Shown here: piece after piece, positions 13,802 to 20,997 of the stretch
Layout of the letters: each line of letters begins with the position of its first letter
Numbering within the stretch: the stretch's first letter is position 1
DNA from: 2-12-FULL-42-15 sp964196565
GTDB lineage: Bacteria; Pseudomonadota; Gammaproteobacteria; Coxiellales; Coxiellaceae
NCBI GenBank assembly: GCA_964196565.1
Contig: CAXMUH010000103.1
Location: forward strand, 1 to 25,897
DNA length: 25,897 bases
Direction of reading: 5' to 3'
Notes under the pieces: model-generated
Databases searched by the model: none
Seen by the model: only the letters and a program-made list of their open reading frames with translations
What the model was told of the DNA's origin: nothing
Translations under genes and position numbers: made by a program

Positions 13802-15205
13802 ATGAGTGATAATTACACTAATTCAGATAAAGACACCGTTCAAATACAACCAGTAAGTGAAAAAATTTTTACAGATTGGTTAAAAAAACAACCGCAGATA
13901 ACTCAACGTTGGGTTCAGTCAACTCAATTTAATGCAGAGTTAGGCCAGGTAAGTTTACTTTCAGATGCACAAGGTGAATTGCAAACTGTTTTAATTGGTG
14001 TGGCGGATGCGGATGATTTTTGGTCGTATGGGGCCTTGCCACAATTATTGCCACAGAAAAACTATACTATAGATAATAAAAATAATTTTTTAAATCATGA
14101 GCAGTATGAGCGAGCTCTGCTTGCATGGGGATTAGGCTGCTATCAATTTAACGCTTATGTTGATCGTGAAATGACCGAGAGCCAGTTATTTATTCCAAAG
14201 CAATACAACGCAGATGAGATTACCAATTTAGCCAGTAGTATTTATTTGGTGCGTGACTTAATAAATACCCCAGCTGATGATATGGGTCCGGTTGAATTAG
14301 CCGAGGCGGCCACAGCGCTTGCCAATGAATGTGATGCCAAAATTACGGTGATCGAAGGTGAGGATTTATTGGTTGAAGGCTACCCTACCATTTATACCGT
14401 GGGGCGAGGTAGCAGCCGCGAACCTAGATTAATCGATTTAACCTGGGGTGATGAAAAAGCACCTAAAGTGACATTGGTTGGCAAAGGCGTTTGTTTTGAT
14501 AGCGGTGGACTCGATATTAAAACTGCTGCTGGCATGTTATTGATGAAAAAAGATATGGGCGGGGCAGCGCATGTTTTAGCATTGGGTCGTTTAATTATGT
14601 TGGCGAATTTACCGGTGCGATTACGTATTTTAATTCCAGCGGTTGAAAATTCCGTGGATGCTCGAAGTTATCACCCGGGTGATGTGATTGAAACACGTGG
14701 TGGATTTAGTGTTGAAGTGGGTAATACCGATGCCGAAGGGCGTTTGGTTTTATGTGATGCATTGAGTGAGGCTGCCAGTGAAAAACCAGAATATTTAATT
14801 GATATGGCCACTTTAACTGGAGCTGCCAGAGTGGCTCTGGGCCCAGAAATTGCCGCCATGTTTTGCAATAACGAAAAGTTTGCCAATGAAATGTTAAAAA
14901 CCAGTGAGAACGTACTGGATCCGATGTGGCGATTGCCTTTGTATCAGCCTTATCGTGATTTTTTAAAAAGTGAAATTGCAGATTTATCAAATACCGGAAG
15001 AATTCCTTTGGGCGGTGCGATAAACGCAGGATTGTTTTTACAATATTTTGTGAATGATAATATAGCGTGGATGCATTTTGATATTATGGCTTATAATAAT
15101 GAGCCCAAACCCGGTCGTCCAATCGGAGGCGAAGCCATGGCATTGCGTTCGGTTTACCGATTTTTGTGTGATAAATACAGTGAAGCCCGTCGCCCCGGGT
15201 CATAG
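13802..15205 (+). CDS. Leucyl aminopeptidase, M17 family
   Basis: Cytosolic di-metal aminopeptidase that trims N-terminal residues from peptides. Metal and catalytic residues are in place: Lys228 and Asp233 in 'VGKGVCFDSGG', Lys240, Asp251 in 'MKKDMGG', and Asp310, Glu312 and Arg314 in 'NTDAEGRLVLCDAL'. Residues 1-140 form the variable N-terminal domain; 148-460 form the catalytic domain. At 467 aa it is shorter than E. coli PepA (503 aa) and belongs to the shorter M17 branch found in many alpha- and gammaproteobacteria. The last residues (about 'EARRPGS') and the TAG stop lie inside a GC-rich hairpin, so the extreme C-terminus may be shaped by a repeat insertion. It is the only gene on its transcript as far as visible. 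Confidence 0.95.
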   Translation: MSDNYTNSDKDTVQIQPVSEKIFTDWLKKQPQITQRWVQSTQFNAELGQVSLLSDAQGELQTVLIGVADADDFWSYGALPQLLPQKNYTIDNKNNFLNHEQYERALLAWGLGCYQFNAYVDREMTESQLFIPKQYNADEITNLASSIYLVRDLINTPADDMGPVELAEAATALANECDAKITVIEGEDLLVEGYPTIYTVGRGSSREPRLIDLTWGDEKAPKVTLVGKGVCFDSGGLDIKTAAGMLLMKKDMGGAAHVLALGRLIMLANLPVRLRILIPAVENSVDARSYHPGDVIETRGGFSVEVGNTDAEGRLVLCDALSEAASEKPEYLIDMATLTGAARVALGPEIAAMFCNNEKFANEMLKTSENVLDPMWRLPLYQPYRDFLKSEIADLSNTGRIPLGGAINAGLFLQYFVNDNIAWMHFDIMAYNNEPKPGRPIGGEAMALRSVYRFLCDKYSEARRPGS

Positions 15206-15217
15206 GGAACCCGGGGC
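15192..15217. repeat. GC-rich hairpin containing the aminopeptidase stop codon
   Basis: GCCCCGGGT (15192-15200) and its exact inverse ACCCGGGGC (15209-15217) flank an 8-nt loop that includes the TAG stop (15203-15205). The 9-bp almost all-GC stem is out of character with the AT-rich surroundings. No U-tract follows, so it may be a dispersed palindromic repeat, a Rho-related or mRNA-stabilising structure, or a weak terminator. Confidence 0.65.
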
Positions 15218-15276
15218 CCAGTGCAACGCCGCGTACTAGCAAAGTATTCCAAATATTCATACTCACTTTAAGATTA

Positions 15277-15321
15277 GATTAATATTAATCAGTTATGATG
15301 TTTTTATTGCTACAATAAAAA
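15277..15321. promoter_or_regulatory. Two perfect palindromes upstream of the 321-aa orphan gene
   Basis: GATTAATATTAATC (15277-15290) is a 14-bp perfect palindrome. It is followed by TTTTTATTG (15301-15309) and its exact inverse CAATAAAAA (15313-15321), separated by 3 nt. The second ends 12 nt before the ATG at 15334 and includes or abuts the weak ribosome-binding site AAAAAGAG. They may be operator-like sites or a leader hairpin that affects translation, but AT-richness raises the chance expectation. Confidence 0.4.
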
Positions 15322-15333
15322 GAGATAATAATT

Positions 15334-16299
15334 ATGCGCCAAATTACCCAAGTAGAACGGCAATTGTATTTTGTCCTTAATAAAACAGCGGACCAGAATG
15401 TACTGTGCGTGAATCTAAGGCTGCTATTAATTCACTGCTTTAATATACAAAACCAATCTGAAAAAACTGCTGCTTACTCAGACCTTGTCAAAGGGCTATA
15501 TGAAAAAGATCAATTTTTTCAGAGGACCTTTCCTGATTGTACTTATCAAACCCTGCTTGACATCACCTCTAGAGTCGATCCTGTACTAGCAAAGCCTCTT
15601 ATTGCTGCTGTATTTTCAAACAAGCAGCCCTATTTAAAACATTTTTTACAACAGATAGGGGCAAATAAACCTAACGGTGATTGGTATACATGCGCCCCTC
15701 CTGAAACTCAACAATTTATTTATACGCAAATGATTTCACTTTTAATTGAACGTCACCAATTGATGGTCACTACAGTTAAGAGCTTATTAGAACGAAGAAC
15801 CGCGTTAAACGAAGAAGGGGCGAAAAACTTTGATGCGACGATGCTTCAAGATGATTGCAACCATCATATTAGAAACTCACAGCGCCAGCTAAAGTATTTA
15901 CGGAAGCTAGATACAACATTACCCGCAAATTACCGAGACTACCAAATCGTGAATCGGCATAGTAACTATCTAGCAGGCGTCCATGATGAAATAAATACGC
16001 TTATAAAACGATGGGAGCAACTAGACAAAGGGGTGATAAACGGGGATATAAAAAGTTCGGCGCAAGAACAAAAAACAAAAAACGGTGATACTAATGCTGA
16101 GATAAAAGAAAAACACCTTGACAGCAAAGTTCTCTCAAGCGAAGATAAATATCAAAAGCCAAAACATGGTGTCATTGGAGATGGGCGCCATCCAAATCTG
16201 TTTAATCAGAATGTGTTAGAAGAAACAAGCAAAGATAACAACCAAGATACAACAGAGTTATTCTCTGTGTTTTCACCTGGTTTCTATAATGGAATATAA
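15334..16299 (+). CDS. Hypothetical protein, helical, effector-like (321 aa)
   Basis: Not recognised. It has no signal peptide or membrane helix. Residues about 1-230 appear largely alpha-helical, with a Cys/His-containing stretch ('MLQDDCNHHIRNSQRQL', 170-186). About 231-321 are hydrophilic and Lys/Glu/Asn-rich, probably disordered, ending 'FSVFSPGFYNGI' after an acidic stretch ('VLEETSKDNNQDTTELF'). The patch 'LAKPLIAAVF' (85-94) resembles 'FDKPIIAALF' (200-209) in the other orphan on the opposite strand, so distant kinship is possible but unproven. It is flanked by palindromic DNA, with phhA convergent 25 nt downstream. A lineage-specific host-interaction protein is conceivable. Confidence 0.72.
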   Translation: MRQITQVERQLYFVLNKTADQNVLCVNLRLLLIHCFNIQNQSEKTAAYSDLVKGLYEKDQFFQRTFPDCTYQTLLDITSRVDPVLAKPLIAAVFSNKQPYLKHFLQQIGANKPNGDWYTCAPPETQQFIYTQMISLLIERHQLMVTTVKSLLERRTALNEEGAKNFDATMLQDDCNHHIRNSQRQLKYLRKLDTTLPANYRDYQIVNRHSNYLAGVHDEINTLIKRWEQLDKGVINGDIKSSAQEQKTKNGDTNAEIKEKHLDSKVLSSEDKYQKPKHGVIGDGRHPNLFNQNVLEETSKDNNQDTTELFSVFSPGFYNGI

Positions 16300-16324
16300 A
16301 AATCATGGTCGGCCGGGAAGTATT

Positions 16325-17080
16325 CTAAACTAAATTTGAATCGAGAATTTTTTTAACCCGCGCGATCAGATCGACTTTGGTTAAATTAAAAAGTTCATCA
16401 ATACTATTTAAATAATAATAAATAGGCTGAAGATGATCATAACGATAATCTGTTTTTAAAACCGTATCGAGATCAAAAGGCAGGCGCTTTGGTTTCTCAT
16501 CACTGGCGGCGTAAATTGTTTCTTCAAATGAAGATAAAATTCCGCCACCAAAAATTTTAAATTGATCACGATGTTTTAGTAAACCAAATTCAACCGTAAA
16601 CCAAAATAATCTTCCCATAAAACGATGCGTTGTTTCATCACCTTTTAAAGCATGCTGGCCATACCATTGAACATAGTCCGCATAGGTTTGATTCGTTAAC
16701 AAAGGACAGTGGCCAAAAAATTCGTGAAAAACATCGGGCTCCTTTAAATAATCTAAATCTTCACGCCGACGAATAAACGTGGCCACCGGGAATTTGCGAT
16801 TCGCGATTAAATGAAAAAACTGATCAACTGGGATTAAAGCTGCGACTGGTTCAACCGCCCAACCGGTTTCGCGTTGTAAAACTTCGGTTATCTCAGGACA
16901 TTGTGGAATGCGATTTTCACTGAAATTAAGTTTTTCCATACCTTCTATAAATTCATCGCAGGCATATTGGGGAATGATTTTTTTTTGTCGAGTGATAAGA
17001 ATCTGCCAGATTTCATTTTCATCATCTGGGTAGTTAACGTGGCCGTCTTGATCCGGCTTTCTTGAAATGTAATTGCTCAT
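16325..17080 (-). CDS. phhA: Phenylalanine 4-monooxygenase
   Basis: Iron- and pterin-dependent aromatic amino acid hydroxylase (251 aa, monomeric bacterial type) that converts phenylalanine to tyrosine. The iron facial triad is His119 and His124 in 'DVFHEFFGHCPLL', plus Glu164 in 'WFTVEFGL'. 'FKIFGGGILSSFEET' (174-188) is a conserved catalytic-domain segment, and 'RRREDLDYLKEPD' (104-116) precedes the iron site. No ACT regulatory domain is present, as usual in bacteria. No 4a-carbinolamine dehydratase (phhB) gene is adjacent. In relatives the enzyme supports tyrosine supply and melanin-type pigment formation. The start has only a weak ribosome-binding site but matches family length. It is divergent from fadE, with a candidate promoter and a perfect inverted repeat between. 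Confidence 0.96.
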   Translation of the reverse strand: MSNYISRKPDQDGHVNYPDDENEIWQILITRQKKIIPQYACDEFIEGMEKLNFSENRIPQCPEITEVLQRETGWAVEPVAALIPVDQFFHLIANRKFPVATFIRRREDLDYLKEPDVFHEFFGHCPLLTNQTYADYVQWYGQHALKGDETTHRFMGRLFWFTVEFGLLKHRDQFKIFGGGILSSFEETIYAASDEKPKRLPFDLDTVLKTDYRYDHLQPIYYYLNSIDELFNLTKVDLIARVKKILDSNLV

Positions 17081-17114
17081 AAATAACGCGCCAATAAGTC
17101 AACCTCTTGATAAT

Positions 17115-17165
17115 AGAATAACATATTTTTGAGCCGTGTCTATTTTGATCAGAGTGCGATCAAAA
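17115..17165 (-). promoter_or_regulatory. Candidate phhA promoter with adjacent inverted-repeat operator
   Basis: On the minus strand, TAGACA (17142-17137, 5/6 match) lies 16 nt before TATTCT (17120-17115), which is preceded by TGT (extended -10). Directly next to the -35 is a perfect inverted repeat, TTTTGATC (17143-17150) and GATCAAAA (17158-17165), with a 7-nt spacer, centred near -46. That position fits an activator site better than a terminator. It does not match the TyrR box (TGTAAA-N6-TTTACA) or the E. coli FadR site as I know them. Confidence 0.55.
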
Positions 17166-17213
17166 TGTGCATCAAGTGATAAATTAGCCCTAGGTTAAAT
17201 GGCCTTTTTCCAT

Positions 17214-17244
17214 TATAATTCTTAGCCTAATGTACCCGGAGGAG
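17214..17244 (+). promoter_or_regulatory. fadE -10 element and strong ribosome-binding site
   Basis: A perfect TATAAT (17214-17219) lies 35 nt before the fadE ATG, with only a weak -35 match upstream. GGAGGAG (17238-17244) is a full Shine-Dalgarno about 10 nt before the ATG at 17255. The weak -35 would suit an activated or repressed promoter, but no regulator site is identified on this side except the inverted repeat near 17154. Confidence 0.45.
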
Positions 17245-17254
17245 ATAAAAGTTT

Positions 17255-19705
17255 ATGGCAGCGACACTGACATGGATCGTATTTATTGTTGGAATATTTG
17301 CATTAGCTTATCATCGAGCATCCCCTCGAAATTGGTTAATACTCTCTGCAATTTTATTGATCTTATTTAGCGCATTTGCCACTCTTTGGGTAGCCATCGT
17401 TTTTTGGGTCATTTGGGTCGCATTATTATTCAGCTTGACTGCCAACAGTTGGCGCCGACGCATTTTCACTAAACCGGTTTTAACCTGGTTTCAGAAAGTT
17501 CAACCTGCCATTTCAAAAATAGAAAAAGAAGTTTTAGATGCCGGTGGTCTATGGTGGGAAGCAGAATTTTTTACAGGTAATCCAAACTGGGAAAAACTAT
17601 TACATCAAACTAAAGCGAGTTTAACTGAAGAAGAGCAAGCTTTTATGGATGGCCCCGTATCTGAACTTTGTGCGATGCTAGATGAATGGCAAATTCAAAA
17701 AGACAATGATTTACCAAAAGAGGCTTGGGACTTTATAAAACGTGAAAAATTTTGGGGTTTATGTATTGAAAAACAATATGACGGCTTGGAATTTTCAGCT
17801 TTAGCCCATTCTGCCGTGGTGACTAAGATTGCATCACGCAGCATGAGTGCTGCTATCTTAGTTATGGTGCCTAATTCTTTAGGGCCTGCGAGTTTTATCG
17901 AACATTTCGGCACAGAAGAACAAAAAAAATCGTACTTGCCAAAATTAGCAGATGGCAGAGAAATTGCTTGTTTTGCCCTAACTTCTCCTGAAGCCGGCAG
18001 TGATGCAACCAGTATTATCGATACTGGTGTGATTTGTAAGGGCGAATATGAAGGCAAAAGCTGTATCGGCATTCGCTTAAATTTCGAAAAGCGTTATATC
18101 ACTTTAGCACCGGTGGCAACGTTAATTGGACTGGCATTTAAACTCACCGACCCTGAACATTTGGTCGGTGACAAAGAAAATATTGGTATTACCTGTGCGT
18201 TGGTACCATCAAGTATACCGGGAGTTGAAACTGGCGCTCGTCATCAGCCCATGTCATTGAGTTTTATGAACGGACCCATTCGCGGTAAAGATATTTTTAT
18301 TCCACTGGAAAATGTATTTGGTGGTGAAGCAGGTTTAGGTCGCGGTTGGTTTATGATGATGGATTGCCTGTCATTAGGGCGCGGTATTTCTTTACCGAGT
18401 TTAGCAGCGGCTGCTAATCAGGTTTGTTTTCGGGCGAGCAGTGCTTACACCAGTATCCGCCGTCAATTTAAACAACCGATCGGAGAATTTGAAGGTGTCT
18501 CTAGTGCGTTGGCTGAGATTGGTGGTTTTACTTATCTTTCAGAGGCGACTCGAATTTTTACGGTTCGTGCCGTAGATGAAGGCGCTAAACCTTCGATTGC
18601 CTCAGCGATTGCTAAATACCATTTAACCGAACTTGCTAGAAAATCTGTGACGCATGCGATGGATGTTCATGGTGGCAAAGCCATTCAAAATGGCCCGCGT
18701 AATTATTTGGCGTCACTTTATAATGCGATTCCAATTAGTATTACCGTTGAAGGCGCCAATATACTCACCAGAAATTTAATTATTTTCGGTCAGGGTGTTG
18801 TACGCTGCCATCCTTATTTACCGCAAGAAATGCAAATTTCATCAGAAAAAGTGACACCTGCCTCGGTTAAGAAATTCGATAAAGTATTGCTAAAACATAT
18901 TGGATTTAGTCTAAGTCGGTTTGTTCGTACTTTGGTTTATGGTTTAACTGGCGGGCGCTTTATTTCATCGGTGCATCCTGGAGCACAAAAATCTTATTTA
19001 GCACAAATGACGCGGATGAGTTCGGCATTTACTTTTCTAACCGATGTGACTTTATTAGTATTGGGCGCCAAATTAAAATTTAAAGAATCTTTATCGGCAC
19101 GCTTTGGTGATATTGTCAGTCATTTATATATGGCCTCAGCTGTTGCTAATTATTATGAGCACAGCGATACAAAAGCAGAAGAGACCGCGTTTATGCAATG
19201 GTCGTTAAGCTATTGCTTGGCGAAAATACAAATTAGTTTTGATGAGATTTGTCAAAATTACCCGAAAAAGTGGCTAGGAAAAATATTACAGCGTTTGATT
19301 TTCCCATTCGGTAGGTCTTATCAAATGCCAACAGATAAGCTTGGTAATGAGGTCGCAAAATTAATGCGAACCAATTCACCGCTGCGTGATCATCTCACCG
19401 AATATTGTTATATGGGTGCTGAGACAGATCCAATTGCGTTGATTGATTCGGTATTTATGCAAACCGATCAAGCTGAATTATTCTTAAAGCTTATTCCCAA
19501 GAGCCATACAAAAGCAGACCCTACCCTATTATTGGAATTGGTTAAGCTTCGAGAAAATGATCAAATCAGCCAAGAAGACTTTGAAATTTTAAATAAGTTT
19601 TTAAGAGCTCGAATAGAAGCTATCCAAGTGGATGAATTTGAAACTAAAAGGGAAGTCAATGAACCAACAAACAAACACAGAAGCACCACCGGCAAGCGCT
19701 CTTAA
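17255..19705 (+). CDS. fadE: Acyl-CoA dehydrogenase FadE
   Basis: Membrane-associated FAD-dependent acyl-CoA dehydrogenase that catalyses the first oxidation step of fatty-acid beta-oxidation. The 816-aa length equals the large FadE type (E. coli 814). Two hydrophobic helices lie at about 6-22 and 27-61. The dehydrogenase domain (about 90-520) shows 'CFALTSPEAGSDA' (239-251), 'LPSLAAAANQVCFRASSAYTSIRRQFKQPIGEFEG' (380-414) and the catalytic-base region 'ITVEGANILTRNLIIFGQG' with Glu499. The C-terminal FadE-specific domain (DUF1974 type) fills about 530-800. It is the first gene of fadE-fadI-fadJ and its 3' end overlaps the fadI start by 47 nt. Confidence 0.96.
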   Translation: MAATLTWIVFIVGIFALAYHRASPRNWLILSAILLILFSAFATLWVAIVFWVIWVALLFSLTANSWRRRIFTKPVLTWFQKVQPAISKIEKEVLDAGGLWWEAEFFTGNPNWEKLLHQTKASLTEEEQAFMDGPVSELCAMLDEWQIQKDNDLPKEAWDFIKREKFWGLCIEKQYDGLEFSALAHSAVVTKIASRSMSAAILVMVPNSLGPASFIEHFGTEEQKKSYLPKLADGREIACFALTSPEAGSDATSIIDTGVICKGEYEGKSCIGIRLNFEKRYITLAPVATLIGLAFKLTDPEHLVGDKENIGITCALVPSSIPGVETGARHQPMSLSFMNGPIRGKDIFIPLENVFGGEAGLGRGWFMMMDCLSLGRGISLPSLAAAANQVCFRASSAYTSIRRQFKQPIGEFEGVSSALAEIGGFTYLSEATRIFTVRAVDEGAKPSIASAIAKYHLTELARKSVTHAMDVHGGKAIQNGPRNYLASLYNAIPISITVEGANILTRNLIIFGQGVVRCHPYLPQEMQISSEKVTPASVKKFDKVLLKHIGFSLSRFVRTLVYGLTGGRFISSVHPGAQKSYLAQMTRMSSAFTFLTDVTLLVLGAKLKFKESLSARFGDIVSHLYMASAVANYYEHSDTKAEETAFMQWSLSYCLAKIQISFDEICQNYPKKWLGKILQRLIFPFGRSYQMPTDKLGNEVAKLMRTNSPLRDHLTEYCYMGAETDPIALIDSVFMQTDQAELFLKLIPKSHTKADPTLLLELVKLRENDQISQEDFEILNKFLRARIEAIQVDEFETKREVNEPTNKHRSTTGKRS

Positions 19706-20987
19706 GCGCGAAATTTATATTGTCGATGCCGCACGTACACCATTTTTAAAAGCGCGTGGCGTTCCTGGCCCGTTTTCAGCAAGTGACCTTGCGATTACGG
19801 CTGGACGTTCTTTATTATCGCGGCATTCGTTTTCACCAACTGAAATAGATGAAGTGGTTGTCGGCTGCATGATGCCAAGTGAAGAAGAAGCGAATATTGG
19901 ACGCCTTATTGGTTTGCGTCTGGGATGTGGTAAAGCAACACCTGGATGGACAGTGCAACGAAACTGTGCTTCTGGCATGCAATCCCTAGACTCAGCATTT
20001 AAAGACATTGCATTAGGTCGTGCAGATTTAGTATTGGCTGGCGGCACCGAAGCGATGAGTCGTGCGCCAATTTTATATAATCCAAAAATGGTAAACTGGT
20101 TTGCGAAGATGAGCCGAGCTAAAACATTTGGCGCTAAGCTTTCCATGTTCTCTAAACTTAAACTTGGAAGTTTACTTTCACCTATTGTTGCGCTGGTGAA
20201 AGGACTCACCGATCCTCAGTCAGGGTTGAATATGGGCCAAACCGCGGAAATATTAGCATACCGATTTCATATTACTCGTAAAGAAATGGATGAGTTTGCT
20301 TTGCGCTCACACAAAAGAGTTTCGAGTGCGCAAAAACGTGGATTTTTAAAAGAAGTGGTTTCGGCTTATGCCTATAATGGTAAAGTGTTCAGTGAAGACG
20401 ATGGCTTGCGCGCAGACTCGACGATGGAAGATTTAGCTCGATTGCGTCCGTTTTTCGATCGTAAATTTGGCATCGTAACGGCAGGCAATAGTTCGCAAGT
20501 GACCGATGGCGCTGCGATGTTGTTGTTAGCGAGCAAAGATGCAGTTGAAAAATATAAATTGCCTGTGCTTGCAAAAATAAGCGATGTGGAATGGGCGGCG
20601 CTCGATCCGGATATAATGGGCCTTGGCCCTGTTATGGCATCAACACCGATGTTAGTGCGCAATGGTTTGAAAATTGATGATATTGATTACTGGGAAATTA
20701 ATGAAGCGTTTGCAGCGCAAGTAATTGCTTGCGAACGTGCTTGGCAGGATAAGGATTTTTGTCAGCAGAACTTAGGTTTAGAGGGTGCTTTTGGTCGTAT
20801 CAGTCAAGATCGATTGAATGTGGATGGCGGCGCAATTGCTCTAGGTCATCCCGTTGGGGCTAGTGGCGCGCGCATTGTGATGCATTTAGTCGAAGTATTA
20901 ACTCGAAATAATGCCAAACGCGGCGTGGCAACGATCTGTATTGGTGGCGGACAAGGTGGCGCCATGTTAATTGAAAGAGAGGCATAA
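19659..20987 (+). CDS. fadI: 3-ketoacyl-CoA thiolase (FadI-type)
   Basis: Acetyl-CoA C-acyltransferase that cleaves 3-ketoacyl-CoA to acetyl-CoA and a shortened acyl-CoA. The nucleophile is Cys103 in 'VQRNCASGMQS'. His397 is in 'GGAIALGHPVGASGARI' and Cys427 in 'ATICIGGGQGGAM'; 'EINEAFAAQ' supplies the Asn motif. At 442 aa it is nearer FadI (436) than the shorter FadA (387). The frame is open from 19632, but the start is placed at 19659, where AAAGGGAAG (19647-19654) lies at proper distance. The first ~47 nt overlap the end of fadE, which suggests coupling. The following fadJ start is 10 nt after the stop. Confidence 0.95.
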   Translation: MNQQTNTEAPPASALKREIYIVDAARTPFLKARGVPGPFSASDLAITAGRSLLSRHSFSPTEIDEVVVGCMMPSEEEANIGRLIGLRLGCGKATPGWTVQRNCASGMQSLDSAFKDIALGRADLVLAGGTEAMSRAPILYNPKMVNWFAKMSRAKTFGAKLSMFSKLKLGSLLSPIVALVKGLTDPQSGLNMGQTAEILAYRFHITRKEMDEFALRSHKRVSSAQKRGFLKEVVSAYAYNGKVFSEDDGLRADSTMEDLARLRPFFDRKFGIVTAGNSSQVTDGAAMLLLASKDAVEKYKLPVLAKISDVEWAALDPDIMGLGPVMASTPMLVRNGLKIDDIDYWEINEAFAAQVIACERAWQDKDFCQQNLGLEGAFGRISQDRLNVDGGAIALGHPVGASGARIVMHLVEVLTRNNAKRGVATICIGGGQGGAMLIEREA

Positions 20988-20997
20988 GGAAATAATC

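Noticed and set aside
15233..15601. A 12-bp direct repeat (GTACTAGCAAAG) at 15233-15244 and 15590-15601, considered as an attachment-site pair.
   Set aside because: Short, not flanking an integrase or tRNA, and one copy is inside an ordinary coding sequence; likely chance.
19715..20209. Open frame of 164 codons on the minus strand opposite the thiolase gene.
   Set aside because: It lies entirely within a well-conserved thiolase gene, has no recognisable motif or ribosome-binding site, and is a shadow of codon usage. The same applies to other antisense frames over fadE, fadJ, miaB and the aminopeptidase.
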